64,000 bases of DNA from Gammaproteobacteria bacterium (GTDB lineage: Bacteria; Pseudomonadota; Gammaproteobacteria; Steroidobacterales; Steroidobacteraceae). A model generated the notes under the pieces. It saw nothing but the letters and a program-made list of their open reading frames with translations, was not told the origin of the DNA and ran no database searches. The translations under genes and the position numbers were made by a program. The DNA lies in NCBI GenBank assembly GCA_947455595.1, contig CANGOP010000007.1, forward strand, positions 62,001-126,000. Reading direction: 5' to 3'. Shown piece by piece: positions 1 through 9,479 of the stretch. The number at the start of each line of letters is the position of its first letter. Within the stretch, counting starts at the first letter, position 1.

Positions 1-717
1 ACGCATAGTGAGAGTGACCCGCCCGCGGCGCTGACGTTGTTTGATCCGAGCTGGCACCCCGGGGTGGTGGGTTTGGTCGCCGGCCGTGTGAAAGACGTGG
101 TCCACAGGCCCGTTGTGGTCTTTGCGCCGGCCGAGGATGGGTTGCTGCGAGGATCGGCCCGGTCGGTGTCCGGAATCCATATTCGGGATGCCCTTGAGGC
201 GGTGTCGACGGCTCACCCGGGTCTGATCGACCGCTTCGGTGGCCATGCGATGGCGGCCGGGTTGTCGCTGCAGCCGCAGTTCGTGAAGGCGTTTGCCACC
301 GCGTTTGAGGGAGAAGTGGCGCGACGCGCAGAGCCAGGCTCGCTTGATGGCGCGATCCTCACGGACGGGGAATTAGAAGCCACCGCGATGACGGTCGAGG
401 TGGCGGATCGGTTACAGGCAGCAGGTCCGTTTGGGTCCGGCTTTCCTGAGCCGACCTTCGATGGTGAATTTCGTGTCCGTGACGTGAAAATCCTCAAGGA
501 GCGTCACCTGAAGATGACCTTGACCGGGGGGCCGCGGACGCCCCCCTTGGACGCAATTGCCTTCAACTGGATGGCCAAGCCCGACGCCTGGGAGCCGGCG
601 CGAGACAGTACGGTTCGCGTGGTCTATCGACTGGACGTGAATGATTGGCAGGGCCTGCGGCGCCCGCAGTTGCTATTGGAGTACCTGGAGCCGATCGAGA
701 CCACCCGCATGCTATGA
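1..717 (+). CDS. recJ: Single-stranded-DNA exonuclease RecJ, C-terminal part (5' end outside window)
   Basis: RecJ is the 5'-3' ssDNA exonuclease of recombination and mismatch repair. Frame 1 is open from the first base to a TGA at 715-717, giving 238 residues of the C-terminal part. The run HPGVVGLVAGR followed by RFGGHAMAAGLSL is the DHHA1 signature of RecJ, with the conserved GGH. The last ~100 residues form the OB-like domain typical of the family. The next gene is prfB, as in the recJ-prfB-lysS order of Escherichia coli. The catalytic DHH domain is outside the window, so activity cannot be judged. Confidence 0.93.
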   Translation, partial: THSESDPPAALTLFDPSWHPGVVGLVAGRVKDVVHRPVVVFAPAEDGLLRGSARSVSGIHIRDALEAVSTAHPGLIDRFGGHAMAAGLSLQPQFVKAFATAFEGEVARRAEPGSLDGAILTDGELEATAMTVEVADRLQAAGPFGSGFPEPTFDGEFRVRDVKILKERHLKMTLTGGPRTPPLDAIAFNWMAKPDAWEPARDSTVRVVYRLDVNDWQGLRRPQLLLEYLEPIETTRML

Positions 718-749
718 TTCGCGGCTTGAATTGCTGCGTCGAGCCGATC

Positions 750-1863
750 ATGAATGTCGATATTTCCCAGCTTGCTGGCCCCATTCGCCGCCAATTGAAG
801 GATCTCGGGGAACGCCTCGAATCCTTAAGGGGGTATCTTTGAATACGACCGTAAGAGCGAACGTCTCGCGGAAGTCACGCGCGAATTAGAGGACCCGAAA
901 ATCTGGGATGCCCCAGAAAAGGCTCAGGCACTCGGCAAGGAACGCTCGCAGCTAGAAGCGATTACGACACGCCTGGATCGGGTTCGCGAGAATATCGAGG
1001 GCGCGCTTGAGTTGCTGGAGCTCGCGGAAATGGAGGCCGAGGTGTCGGCCATCCATGGCGTCGAGGCGGATGCCACCGGTTTGGAACGCGACGTCAAAGA
1101 ATTTGAGTTCCAGCGGATGTTTCCCGGCCAGATGGATCCCTCCAACGCCTTTTTGGACATTCAGGCGGGCGCGGGTGGTACGGAGGCGCAAGACTGGGCC
1201 TCTATGCTGCTGCGGATGTATTGCAAGTGGGCTGATCAACACGGGTTCCACTACGAAATCCTCGACCAGAGCGATGGTGAAGTGGCCGGTATCAAGGGCT
1301 GTTCGCTGAAGATCGACGGCCAATTCGCGTACGGCTGGCTGCGCACGGAAACCGGTGTGCATCGCTTGGTGCGCAAGTCACCTTTTGACTCAGGTAATCG
1401 GCGGCATACGTCGTTTGCCTCGGTGTTCGTCTCGCCGGAAGTCAACGATGACATCAATATCGACGTCAACCCGGCAGACTTGGAAGTGGATACCTATCGG
1501 TCCAGCGGTGCCGGTGGTCAGCACGTCAACAAGACGGAGTCTGCGATCCGCATCAAGCATGTGCCCACGGGAATCGTGGTGGCGTGCCAGAGCGAACGGA
1601 GCCAGCATAAGAACCGATCGGCGGCAATGAAGATGTTGAAAGCGAAGTTGTACGAGCTCGAATTCAACAAGCGAAATGCCGCAGCGAAGGTGCTCGAGGA
1701 CTCAAAGTCCGACGTCTCTTGGGGTAACCAAATTCGTTCTTACGTGCTCGATCAGGCGCGAATCAAAGATTTGCGCACCAATGTGGAAATCGGCAACACG
1801 ACCGCCGTTCTCGATGGAGGGCTTGATCCCTTCATGGAAGCCAGTTTGAAGCAGGGGCTCTAA
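750..1863 (+). CDS. prfB: Peptide chain release factor 2, with programmed +1 frameshift
   Basis: RF2 reads UGA and UAA stop codons and triggers peptide release. The gene is in two frames: 750-839 (30 codons) ends at an in-frame TGA (840-842), and decoding resumes at GAA 841 in the +1 frame to TAA 1861-1863, giving 370 residues (E. coli 365). The peptide-anticodon motif SPF falls at about 210-212 and the catalytic GGQ at about 255-257, both offset by five from E. coli. ATG 750 gives an N-terminus of normal family length; an upstream in-frame ATG near 714 would add 12 residues. lysS begins three bases after the stop, so the two are probably cotranscribed. Confidence 0.95.
827..843 (+). promoter_or_regulatory. 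RF2 autoregulatory +1 frameshift site
   Basis: AAGGGGGTATCTTTGA contains the three classic parts: a Shine-Dalgarno-like AGGGGG just upstream, the slippery CTT codon (837-839) and the in-frame TGA (840-842). Low RF2 makes termination slow, so the ribosome slips forward by one base into the long frame. The residues before the slip, LRGYL, are the same as in E. coli. The base after TGA is A, whereas E. coli has C. Confidence 0.95.
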
Positions 1864-1865
1864 CG

Positions 1866-3371
1866 ATGACTGTCAATGAGACGGCCGCTACGGCGGGAGA
1901 TGACAACAAGTTGATCGCCGAACGGCGTCAGAAGCTTGCCGCACTGCGCGAGAAGGGTATTGCGTTCCCCAATGATTTTCGTCGCGATGCGCATGCCGGC
2001 GAATTACAGTCGACATTCGCCGAGCGGGACGCTGCATGGCTCGATGCGCACCCGACGCGAGTGCGTGTGGCCGGCCGTATGTTGGCCAAGCGCGATATGG
2101 GAAAGTCGAGCTTTGTGCGGATGGAAGACGGCTCCGGTGAGATTCAGCTCTACTTGCAGATGAACACCCTGGGCGCGCCTTACGACGAATTCAAAACTTG
2201 GGATGTCGGCGATATCGTCGCCGCGTCGGGTCAGTTGATGCGTACGCGCACCGGTGAGTTGTCGGTCAAGGCCGATGAATTGCGATTGTTGACCAAGTCG
2301 CTGCGGCCGCTGCCGGATAAGTGGCATGGATTGACGGATACCGAAGCACGCTACCGCATGCGCTACGTCGACCTGATCGTCAATCCCGAGAGCCGCAAGA
2401 CGTTTCAGACGCGTACGCAAATCATTCGCTATATCCGCAGCTTTCTCGACGCGGCGAACTTCATGGAAGTCGAGACGCCCATGATGCAGCCGATCCCCGG
2501 AGGTGCGGTGGCGCGTCCGTTTATCACGCACCATAACGCGCTGGATATGCAGATGTACCTGCGTATTGCTCCGGAGCTGTATCTCAAGCGACTGGTTGTC
2601 GGCGGTTTTGAGCGCGTGTACGAGATCAACCGCAACTTCCGTAATGAGGGATTGTCGACCCGTCACAATCCCGAATTTACGATGCTCGAGCTGTACTGGG
2701 CGTATGCCGACTATCACGAGCTGATGGATCTCGTGGAACGGCTCTTCACGGGCATTGCCGATGCGGTGCTCGGCGAGCGGCAGGTCGTCAACCAGGGAAC
2801 GACGATCCATCTTGATAGCCCGTTCCGGCGCGTGTCCGTTGAAGACATCATCATGGAGTGCAACCCAACACTGGATCGCGCGCGGCTGCGTGATGTGCCG
2901 TATCTGCGCTCGGTGCTCGACGGCTTGGGTGCGACCTACACGCCGGGGGATGGCGCGGGCAAGTTGCAGATGGAATTGTTTGATCGCACGGGCGAGCACA
3001 CGCTGGTTCAGCCGACCTTCGTGTATGCCTATCCCACCGAAGTGTCGCCATTATCGCGGTGCAATGATGCGGATCCGTTCATCACGGATCGGTTTGAATT
3101 TTTTGTCGGTGGCCGCGAACTGGCCAATGGCTTCTCGGAGCTGAACGACGCGGAGGATCAGGCAGCGCGCTTCCACGCACAGGTGGAGCGTAAGGATGCC
3201 GGTGATGACGAGGCGATGTACTTCGATGCCGACTACGTACGGGCATTGGAGTACGGCTTACCGCCGACGGCCGGACTTGGGATCGGTATCGACCGTCTGG
3301 TCATGCTCTATACGAACGCGGCATCCATTCGCGACGTCCTGTTGTTCCCGCAGATGAAGCCGGAAACCTGA
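1866..3371 (+). CDS. lysS: Lysine--tRNA ligase, class II
   Basis: Charges tRNA-Lys with lysine in the cytoplasm. At 501 residues it is normal length for the class II enzyme. An N-terminal OB-fold anticodon-binding domain (about 60-150) precedes the class II core. Motif 2 is visible as [15 protein letters not shown] and motif 3 as GLGIGIDRL near the C-terminus. It starts two bases after the prfB stop, the usual prfB-lysS arrangement. Its TGA abuts the stop codon of convergent ygfZ with no spacer, so any terminator must lie within coding sequence. Confidence 0.97.
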   Translation: MTVNETAATAGDDNKLIAERRQKLAALREKGIAFPNDFRRDAHAGELQSTFAERDAAWLDAHPTRVRVAGRMLAKRDMGKSSFVRMEDGSGEIQLYLQMNTLGAPYDEFKTWDVGDIVAASGQLMRTRTGELSVKADELRLLTKSLRPLPDKWHGLTDTEARYRMRYVDLIVNPESRKTFQTRTQIIRYIRSFLDAANFMEVETPMMQPIPGGAVARPFITHHNALDMQMYLRIAPELYLKRLVVGGFERVYEINRNFRNEGLSTRHNPEFTMLELYWAYADYHELMDLVERLFTGIADAVLGERQVVNQGTTIHLDSPFRRVSVEDIIMECNPTLDRARLRDVPYLRSVLDGLGATYTPGDGAGKLQMELFDRTGEHTLVQPTFVYAYPTEVSPLSRCNDADPFITDRFEFFVGGRELANGFSELNDAEDQAARFHAQVERKDAGDDEAMYFDADYVRALEYGLPPTAGLGIGIDRLVMLYTNAASIRDVLLFPQMKPET

Positions 3372-4133
3372 TCAGCTATTGCCGCTGATCGGGTAGGGCA
3401 AGGGCGCCAGCGTGCAGGGGCGTCCGTCGCTTAAATGCACGGGTGCGCCTTGTGCTTCGATTGCCAAAACGGCGAGGCACTCGGCTTGGGTCTCATTCAC
3501 CGCTGCGGCAAGCACGACCTCGCCGACCTTGGTCTCGCCGTCGTACAGCGATTCCAGAGGGGCCGGCGCTGTGCCTTCAAGACAAAAGCGGAACAGTCGT
3601 CGTTTGATCCGGCCCAAATGCTGGGTCCGCGCGACGATTTCTTGGCCCGTATAACAGCCTTTATCGAAGCGGATCGCGCCCAAGAGATCGAGATTGAGCA
3701 TCTGCGCGATCCACTCGCCGCTGGTGGCAGCTGAAATCTCAGGCTCCCCGAGCCGGATGGAACCGAGATGCCAATTCAGGGCGCCAGTCGCCGCTCGAGC
3801 TGAGCGTGCCCGCTCAACGTCGGCGGAACTCGGTGTGTCCACCGTCAATTGCACTTTCGCGCGCAGGACATAGCGGCTCAGGTGAGCGCGTAAGGCCTCG
3901 ACGAGATCGGCCGGGAGCACGAGGCGCAAGCCGGCCTCCGTGCCGTGGACCTCTACATAAGCGAGGACACGTCCTTGAGCGGTCAGGACGGCAGCGGGCG
4001 TCGTGGCACCGGACGCCAGATCGGCGACCGACTGCGTGCATTGCCCATTGAGAAAGGTGCGCGCATCCCGACCGTTTAACACCAACACGGCGAGGTGGTC
4101 GGGCAGGCACTGCGAAGGGGTGGATTCAGACAT
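3372..4133 (-). CDS. ygfZ: YgfZ/GcvT-like folate-binding protein, Fe-S cluster maintenance
   Basis: YgfZ is a tetrahydrofolate-binding GcvT-fold protein needed for activity of several Fe-S enzymes such as MiaB. The protein has 253 residues, shorter than E. coli YgfZ (326), but carries the hallmark KGCYTGQEIVARTQHLGR with the functional cysteine. The start at 4133 follows the N-terminal LNGRDARTFLNGQCTQ, where the domain normally begins. It is convergent with lysS and divergent from the sdh operon. Confidence 0.88.
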   Translation of the reverse strand: MSESTPSQCLPDHLAVLVLNGRDARTFLNGQCTQSVADLASGATTPAAVLTAQGRVLAYVEVHGTEAGLRLVLPADLVEALRAHLSRYVLRAKVQLTVDTPSSADVERARSARAATGALNWHLGSIRLGEPEISAATSGEWIAQMLNLDLLGAIRFDKGCYTGQEIVARTQHLGRIKRRLFRFCLEGTAPAPLESLYDGETKVGEVVLAAAVNETQAECLAVLAIEAQGAPVHLSDGRPCTLAPLPYPISGNS

Positions 4134-4270
4134 GGCCCAAGACTTTCGGAAACTGCCGACAGGATACCGAATTGATGGCGGCGTCGCCGCAGACCTTCGG
4201 CTGTATAGGACAGTTCAATCAACTACTTGTGTAATTGTTGCGGTGCGTTATGTGTGGCAGAATCCCGGGT

Positions 4271-4462
4271 ATGTCGTCGCAACCACAGAATGCTCTTGAG
4301 CCGGTCGCGCAAGCCACACCGAGCGTGGTTCGTTCTGGAGCGCCGGAGTCGCCGATGGCGGTACCGGTCGCGTCTGCGGCGCAAGAAATCGGTGGACGCT
4401 CCGGTCCTGAACCGACTCGGTTCGGGGATTGGGAGCGCGCCGGTCGCTGTATCGACTTCTGA
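4271..4462 (+). CDS. DUF1674 protein, SDHAF4-like succinate dehydrogenase assembly factor
   Basis: A 63-residue protein whose C-terminal half, EIGGRSGPEPTRFGDWER then AGRCIDF, matches the DUF1674/SDHAF4 signature. In mitochondria SDHAF4 binds flavinylated SdhA and helps it dimerise with SdhB. Here it lies 64 bp upstream of sdhC on the same strand, which fits that role. The N-terminal third is low-complexity and probably disordered. The start is uncertain: in-frame ATGs lie at 4250 and 4271, neither with a clear ribosome site; 4271 leaves a plain hydrophilic N-terminus. The family call rests on the C-terminal motif, and the function is transferred from eukaryotes. Confidence 0.78.
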   Translation: MSSQPQNALEPVAQATPSVVRSGAPESPMAVPVASAAQEIGGRSGPEPTRFGDWERAGRCIDF

Positions 4463-4526
4463 GCCCAACGTCGCGCGTGGCGATCGGGGCTCGGTCCCCG
4501 GTCACCCGTGCCGAGGATCTGACCGC

Positions 4527-4907
4527 ATGAACAAACGCGAACGACCTCTTTCCCCGCATCTGCAGGTGTACAAACTCGAGTACACGATGGCGCTTTCGGG
4601 TGGCCATCGTATTTCGGGTATCGCGCTGTCTGTTGCGTTCATTGCGCTGGTCATTTGCCTTGCCGCGCTGGCTGCGGGCCCCGATGGCTACAACGTCATT
4701 GCCGGCTGGTTGGGTTCTGTGTTCGGCAAGGTGCTCTTCTCGGCAGCCGTCACCGGTTTCTGGTACCACTTCACGACCGGGTTGCGGCATCTGCGTTGGG
4801 ACGCAGGTGTGGGTTTCGAGCGTGCTGAGGCCCGTCGCAGTGCTTGGGTGGCCGTTGTGGTCATCGTGGTGCTGAGTGCCGCCAGCATCTGTGCCATTTT
4901 CTGCTGA
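4527..4907 (+). CDS. sdhC: Succinate dehydrogenase cytochrome b556 subunit
   Basis: Membrane anchor of complex II, 126 residues with three membrane segments (about 30-50, 65-88, 106-125). It starts MNKRERPLSPHLQVYK, the usual SdhC opening. SGGHRISGI supplies the Ser/Arg of the quinone site and WYHFTTGLRHL carries the candidate haem-ligand His. ATG 4527 is preceded by GAGGAT about ten bases upstream. The longer open frame from 4227 is rejected because it covers the DUF1674 gene in another frame. Confidence 0.93.
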   Translation: MNKRERPLSPHLQVYKLEYTMALSGGHRISGIALSVAFIALVICLAALAAGPDGYNVIAGWLGSVFGKVLFSAAVTGFWYHFTTGLRHLRWDAGVGFERAEARRSAWVAVVVIVVLSAASICAIFC

Positions 4908-4917
4908 GGGTGCTGTT

Positions 4918-5301
4918 GTGACCTCGAAGTCTCCGCTTGGAACGATACTCGGACTCGGTAGCCACAGTGGCACGCATCACTGGTGGATGCATCGAGTGAC
5001 CTCCATCGCCTTGGCATTGCTGGGGCCCTGGTTTGTGATCACGCTGTTGCGCTTGCCGGACTATCACTACGCGACGGTGCATGCCGCGTTGGCTCGACCC
5101 ATGAATGCGGTGCTCACAGCGCTGTTCATGATCACGGTGGCACATCATTCCTCTGCGGGCATCTCGGTCATCATCGAAGACTACGTGCCGTCGAAGAGCA
5201 AAAAGTTTGCTGCGCTCATCGTGACGCAGTTCGTGCACTGGTTGCTGGCGGCGTACGCCGTGCTGTCCGTGCTTAAAGTAGCGCTCGGGAGCGCAGCATG
5301 A
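4918..5301 (+). CDS. sdhD: Succinate dehydrogenase hydrophobic membrane anchor subunit
   Basis: Second membrane anchor of complex II, 127 residues from a GTG start at 4918, with GAGGG seven bases upstream inside the end of sdhC. Three membrane segments are visible; [12 protein letters not shown] near the N-terminus and the [16 protein letters not shown] helix match the family. An ATG at 4876 in the same frame would overlap sdhC by 32 bases and has no clear ribosome site, so GTG is preferred. The 3' end overlaps sdhA by four bases (ATGA). Confidence 0.9.
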   Translation: MTSKSPLGTILGLGSHSGTHHWWMHRVTSIALALLGPWFVITLLRLPDYHYATVHAALARPMNAVLTALFMITVAHHSSAGISVIIEDYVPSKSKKFAALIVTQFVHWLLAAYAVLSVLKVALGSAA

Positions 5302-7085
5302 GCAGTTATTCTTTCATTGACCATACGTATGACGTGGTGGTTGTCGGTGCCGGCGGCGCGGGTTTGCGCGCGATTTTCGGCCTCGCCGAATCGGGCCTCA
5401 AAGTGGCGGGCGTCTCCAAAGTCTTCCCCACCCGCAGCCATACCGTGGCAGCGCAGGGCGGCATTTCGGCGGCACTGGGCAACATGGGGGATGGGGACAA
5501 CTGGCGTTACCACTTCTACGACACCATCAAAGGTTCGGATTGGCTGGGCGACCAGGATGCCATCGAGTACATGACCAAGGAGGCGCCGAGCGCCGTCATT
5601 GAACTTGAGCATTACGGTGTGCCGTTCTCGCGCACGGAAGATGGCCGGATCTACCAGCGTCCGTTCGGCGGCATGACGACAGAGTATGGCAAGGGTATTG
5701 CGCAGAGAACCTGTGCGGCGGCCGATCGCACTGGCCACGCCATGTTGCACACCTTGTACCAGCAGTCGTTGAAGCACGACGCGACGTTCTTCATCGAATA
5801 TTTCGCGATTGATTTGATCATGGAGAACGGCGCTTGCCGTGGCGTGATTGCTCTGGATATGGCGACAGGTGAGCTGCATCGGTTCCGCGCTCACGCCGTG
5901 ATTCTGGCAACCGGTGGTTACGGTCGTGCCTATTTCTCCTGCACCTCTGCTCATACGTGCACCGGCGATGGCGGTGGCATGGTGGCGCGTGCCGGTTTGC
6001 CGTTACAGGACATGGAATTCGTGCAATTCCATCCGACCGGCATTTACGGTTCCGGCTGCTTGATCACGGAAGGTTCGCGCGGTGAGGGTGGTTATCTGAC
6101 CAACTCGCGTGGTGAGCGATTCATGGAACGCTATGCGCCGAATGCCAAGGATCTGGCGAGCCGGGACGTGGTGTCGCGCTCCATGACAATTGAGATTCGT
6201 GAGGGTCGTGGCGTCGGTGAACAGGCTGACCACATCCATCTGCACTTGGAGCATCTGGGCCCGTCGGTCATTCACGAGCGGTTGCCGGGTATTGCCGAGA
6301 CGGCGCGAATTTTCTCGGGCGTCGATGTGACCAAAGAGCCGATTCCGGTTCTGCCCACCGTGCACTACAACATGGGTGGCGTCCCCACCAACGTGTACGG
6401 CGAAGTGGTAACGCTCAAGGACGGCAATCCTGACACCGTGGTGCCGGGCCTGTTCGCTGTTGGAGAGGCTGCCTGTGTGTCCGTCCATGGCGCGAACCGC
6501 CTCGGCTCGAACTCGCTGCTTGACCTCGTGGTTTTCGGTCGCGCTGCCGCCCGTCGCGCTGCCGAGGTCGTGAAGCCGGATACCCCGCACGCGCCGTTGG
6601 CCAAGGATTCGAGTGATCCGATTGTGGCGCGACTCGATCGCTTGCGTAATGCGAAGGGCTCACGCCCGACGGCCGAGATTCGACTGGAAATGCAGAAGAT
6701 CATGCAGTCCGATGCGGCCGTATTCCGGACCACCAAAACCCTCAGCGAGGGCTGCGAGAAGTTGGCCAAGACGTTTGCGTCGTTCGCTGATGTCGGCATT
6801 ACCGATCGCTCGTTGATCTGGAATACCGATCTGATTGAGACGATGGAGCTCGAGAACCTGTTGCTGCAGGCGACCGCGACCATCCGTTCAGCCGCAAACC
6901 GAACGGAAAGTCGCGGCGCACATGCGCATGAAGATTTCCCGAACCGCGACGATGTCGAGTGGCAGAAGCACTCGCTCGCGTGGGTGGATGGTGATGGTTC
7001 GGTGCGGATTGATTACCGTCCGGTCCATATGAACACCTTGACCACTGACGTTGAACCGATTCCGCCGAAAGCGCGTACCTACTGA
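5298..7085 (+). CDS. sdhA: Succinate dehydrogenase flavoprotein subunit
   Basis: Catalytic flavoprotein of complex II that oxidises succinate to fumarate, 595 residues as usual. [12 protein letters not shown] is the FAD dinucleotide fold. SHTVAAQGG contains the histidine that carries the covalent [12 protein letters not shown] and the C-terminal [18 protein letters not shown] are active-site and FAD motifs. It overlaps sdhD by four bases and is followed 19 bp later by sdhB. The flavinylation factor sdhE lies in the same operon. Confidence 0.97.
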   Translation: MSSYSFIDHTYDVVVVGAGGAGLRAIFGLAESGLKVAGVSKVFPTRSHTVAAQGGISAALGNMGDGDNWRYHFYDTIKGSDWLGDQDAIEYMTKEAPSAVIELEHYGVPFSRTEDGRIYQRPFGGMTTEYGKGIAQRTCAAADRTGHAMLHTLYQQSLKHDATFFIEYFAIDLIMENGACRGVIALDMATGELHRFRAHAVILATGGYGRAYFSCTSAHTCTGDGGGMVARAGLPLQDMEFVQFHPTGIYGSGCLITEGSRGEGGYLTNSRGERFMERYAPNAKDLASRDVVSRSMTIEIREGRGVGEQADHIHLHLEHLGPSVIHERLPGIAETARIFSGVDVTKEPIPVLPTVHYNMGGVPTNVYGEVVTLKDGNPDTVVPGLFAVGEAACVSVHGANRLGSNSLLDLVVFGRAAARRAAEVVKPDTPHAPLAKDSSDPIVARLDRLRNAKGSRPTAEIRLEMQKIMQSDAAVFRTTKTLSEGCEKLAKTFASFADVGITDRSLIWNTDLIETMELENLLLQATATIRSAANRTESRGAHAHEDFPNRDDVEWQKHSLAWVDGDGSVRIDYRPVHMNTLTTDVEPIPPKARTY

Positions 7086-7104
7086 AACCGAGCGAGACAC
7101 CCGC

Positions 7105-7893
7105 ATGGCCGATTTCACACTGCCAGCCAATTCCCGCTACAACGAAGTTCCGGGGCGCGAGTTCCGGGCCGTTGCCGGCGCCAGCCGCGTCAAGACCTTC
7201 AAAATCTACCGTTTCGACCCGGATTCCGGCGAGAAGCCGCGGGTCGATCGCTACGAAGTCGATCTGGACCGCTGTGGTCCGATGGTCTTGGACGCACTGA
7301 TCAAGATCAAGAGCGAGCTGGATCCGACCCTCACCTTCCGCCGTTCTTGCCGGGAAGGTATCTGCGGCAGCTGTGCGATGAACATCGACGGCAAGAACAC
7401 CTTGGCCTGCACGAAGTCGATCGCGGACGTGAAGGGCAACGTGAATATCTTCCCGTTGCCACACATGCCGGTCGTCAAAGATCTGGTGCCGGATCTCACC
7501 AACTTCTACGCCCAGTATGCGGCGGTGAAGCCGTGGCTGCAGACCCGTACGCCGGCGCCACCGGATCGGGAGCGTCTGCAGAGCAAAGAGGATCAGGAAA
7601 AAATCGACCGTCCGTCTGCGTGCATTCTGTGTGCGTGCTGTTCGACGAGTTGCCCGAGTTACTGGTGGAATCCGGAGCGATACCTCGGTCCGGCGGCGCT
7701 GCTCGCGGCCTATCGCTGGATTATCGACTCTCGCGACGAGGCGACCGGCGAGCGGTTGGACTTCCTGGATGACGCCTACCGGCTGTATCGCTGCCACACG
7801 ATCATGAACTGTGTCGAAGCCTGTCCGAAGGACTTGGCGCCCGGTAAGGCGATTGCCGAGATCAAGAAGCTCTTGGTTTCGCGCACGCTCTGA
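7105..7893 (+). CDS. sdhB: Succinate dehydrogenase iron-sulfur subunit
   Basis: Electron-transfer subunit of complex II, 262 residues. [21 protein letters not shown] holds the four cysteines of the 2Fe-2S cluster, [13 protein letters not shown] those of the 4Fe-4S cluster and [13 protein letters not shown] those of the 3Fe-4S cluster, so the full electron wire is present. ATG 7105 follows the sdhA stop by 19 bp; an in-frame ATG at 7051 would lie inside sdhA and is rejected. Its TGA overlaps the ATG of sdhE by one base. Confidence 0.96.
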   Translation: MADFTLPANSRYNEVPGREFRAVAGASRVKTFKIYRFDPDSGEKPRVDRYEVDLDRCGPMVLDALIKIKSELDPTLTFRRSCREGICGSCAMNIDGKNTLACTKSIADVKGNVNIFPLPHMPVVKDLVPDLTNFYAQYAAVKPWLQTRTPAPPDRERLQSKEDQEKIDRPSACILCACCSTSCPSYWWNPERYLGPAALLAAYRWIIDSRDEATGERLDFLDDAYRLYRCHTIMNCVEACPKDLAPGKAIAEIKKLLVSRTL

Positions 7894-8210
7894 TGACGAG
7901 TTCAGACCCCGTCCTCAATCGCCTTAAGTGGCGCTGCCGACGGGGTATGCGGGAGTTGGACGTCCTGCTCACGCGGTATCTCGCCGAGCGCTGGCCGACA
8001 GCCTCCCCAGCGGAGCAATCCGCCTTCGAGCATTTTTTGGAATTACCCGATCCTGAGATTTACGACCTGTGCCTACGTCGCGCAGGGTCTCCCACGGCGG
8101 CCTTTGAGCGGCTCGCCGATCTTCTGACGTCATCCTCGGAACTTTCCGCGCAGCAGGTTGTCCATACGACCGAGGATGGCCGTCCGGCGTCCCGGGAGCC
8201 TGAGACTTGA
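7893..8210 (+). CDS. sdhE: FAD assembly factor SdhE (YgfY/CptB)
   Basis: SdhE binds SdhA and promotes covalent attachment of FAD. The 105-residue protein has the diagnostic RGxxE motif (RGMRE, about 17-21) and the small five-helix domain ending in the LELPDPEIYDLCL motif. Its tail after residue 80 is a longer, probably disordered extension. It overlaps sdhB by one base (TGATG) and rpoE by four (TTGA), so it sits between the respiratory genes and the sigma-E genes. A sigma-E-type promoter lies within its 3' third. Confidence 0.92.
   Translation: MTSSDPVLNRLKWRCRRGMRELDVLLTRYLAERWPTASPAEQSAFEHFLELPDPEIYDLCLRRAGSPTAAFERLADLLTSSSELSAQQVVHTTEDGRPASREPET
8138..8166 (+). promoter_or_regulatory. Candidate sigma-E-type promoter for rpoE
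   Basis: GGAACTT (8138-8144), 15 bp, then GTCCATA (8160-8166). The -35 is identical to the E. coli sigma-E consensus; the -10 resembles GTCTAA with substitutions. It lies about 40 bp before the rpoE start, inside sdhE. rpoE genes are commonly autoregulated by such a site. This is inferred from motif and position only. Confidence 0.5.
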
Positions 8211-8806
8211 CCCCAGAACAAAGTGATCTTGCGCTGGTCGAGCGGGTACAACGGGGCGAACGATCGGCGTTCGATGTGTTGGTATTACGGTACCAGCAAA
8301 AGGTCCTGAAGCTCGTCTTGCGTTATATCCGTGATCCCATGGAAGCCGAGGACGTGGCGCAGGAGGCGTTCATCAAAGCTTTCCGGGCGATCGGGTCATT
8401 TCGAGGCGACAGCGCCTTTTATACTTGGATCTATCGGATCGCGATCAATACGGCGAAAAACGCACTCGTGGCGAGCAAACGACGGCCTGTTAGCTTTGGA
8501 ATCGATGTTCAAGATCCCGAGCAAGGTGATCTTGAGGCGCGACTGACCGATGGCGAAACCCCGGAGCAATTGGCCTTAACGGAAGAGATCCGCGAAACGG
8601 TCAATGCGGCAATGGGCGATCTTCCAGAAGAGCTGCGTACCGCGATCGTCTTGCGAGAGATCGACGGCCTGTCGTACGAGGAGATTGCGGCATCGATGGA
8701 TTGCCCAGTCGGTACCGTGCGCTCGCGGATTTTCCGGGCGCGTGAGGCCATTGATCGCCGCTTGCGCCCCATTTTCGCCGGCGGCTTAGGCCGCGAGGAT
8801 GAATGA
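8207..8806 (+). CDS. rpoE: ECF sigma factor sigma-E (RpoE/AlgU)
   Basis: Extracytoplasmic-function sigma factor that directs the envelope-stress regulon. The 199 residues show sigma region 2 (EDVAQEAFIKAFRAIGSFRG, TWIYRIAINTAKN) and region 4 (LPEELRTAIVLREIDGLSYEEI, VGTVRSRIFRAREA), very close to E. coli RpoE and Pseudomonas AlgU. The start is a TTG overlapping the sdhE stop (TTGA); the TPEQSDLALVERVQRG that follows begins where family members begin. rseA and rseB follow. Confidence 0.94.
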   Translation: MTPEQSDLALVERVQRGERSAFDVLVLRYQQKVLKLVLRYIRDPMEAEDVAQEAFIKAFRAIGSFRGDSAFYTWIYRIAINTAKNALVASKRRPVSFGIDVQDPEQGDLEARLTDGETPEQLALTEEIRETVNAAMGDLPEELRTAIVLREIDGLSYEEIAASMDCPVGTVRSRIFRAREAIDRRLRPIFAGGLGREDE

Positions 8807-8849
8807 CCGTGTTGTGTACCCATCATTACGTCCCGTCAGAGGGGTGGTC

Positions 8850-9479
8850 ATGAGTGACCTTTTGAACGAGCAGTTGTCGGCATTGATGGACGGTGAGTTG
8901 CCGCCGGAGGAAACCGCGCTGTTGTTGCGTCGGTTGGAACGGGAGCCTGCATTGGCTCGCCGATTGGCGCGCTATCGAGCCATGGGCGACGTGCTGCGTG
9001 GAGATCGCGTGCAACCGTCTGCCGATTTCGCCAGCCGAGTCAGCGCGGCGATCGCGCAAGAGCCCGCGCCAGTGGCGCCGATTCAACCGGCGCGGCGACC
9101 GCCCGTGCTCAAATCCCTGCGGCCGCTGATCGGTTTTGGTGTCGCGGCTGCGGTCGGTGCGCTGGCGGTGGTGTTGATCGCGCATGATCCGCACGGCGCC
9201 GCGCCGACGCAGACCGCTTCGGTGGTCGCGGCAACCGGCGTCCCCGCCGTTGCCAAATCACTGCCCGAGAGCGCGTCGTTGGCGCCATTGCCGGTGTCGG
9301 CAGAGCCGGCCAGTTATGTGACACCCGCCGCGGCGCCATCGCAATTGCGACCGATTAGCGGCGCGATGTTGGCGAATTATGTCGCATCGCATGCCCGCAT
9401 GAGCAGCACCCTGGGTGGCCGAGACGTGCTCATCCATTTGGTTGCGGATCCCTCCACCGAGGACGCCAACTCGCCATGA
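8850..9479 (+). CDS. rseA: Anti-sigma-E factor RseA (MucA-like)
   Basis: Inner-membrane protein that sequesters RpoE until it is degraded. The N-terminal LNEQLSALMDGELPPEE is the anti-sigma signature, and one membrane segment lies at about 92-110. The periplasmic tail is rich in Ala and Pro. ATG 8850 has AGAGGGG about seven bases upstream and gives the standard N-terminus; the in-frame ATG at 8799 would overlap rpoE. It has 209 residues and its TGA overlaps the rseB ATG. Confidence 0.88.
   Translation: MSDLLNEQLSALMDGELPPEETALLLRRLEREPALARRLARYRAMGDVLRGDRVQPSADFASRVSAAIAQEPAPVAPIQPARRPPVLKSLRPLIGFGVAAAVGALAVVLIAHDPHGAAPTQTASVVAATGVPAVAKSLPESASLAPLPVSAEPASYVTPAAAPSQLRPISGAMLANYVASHARMSSTLGGRDVLIHLVADPSTEDANSP

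Noticed and set aside
840-842. In-frame TGA in prfB as a pseudogene or sequencing error
   Set aside because: The AGGGGG, CTT and TGA elements are all in place, the classical RF2 autoregulatory frameshift.
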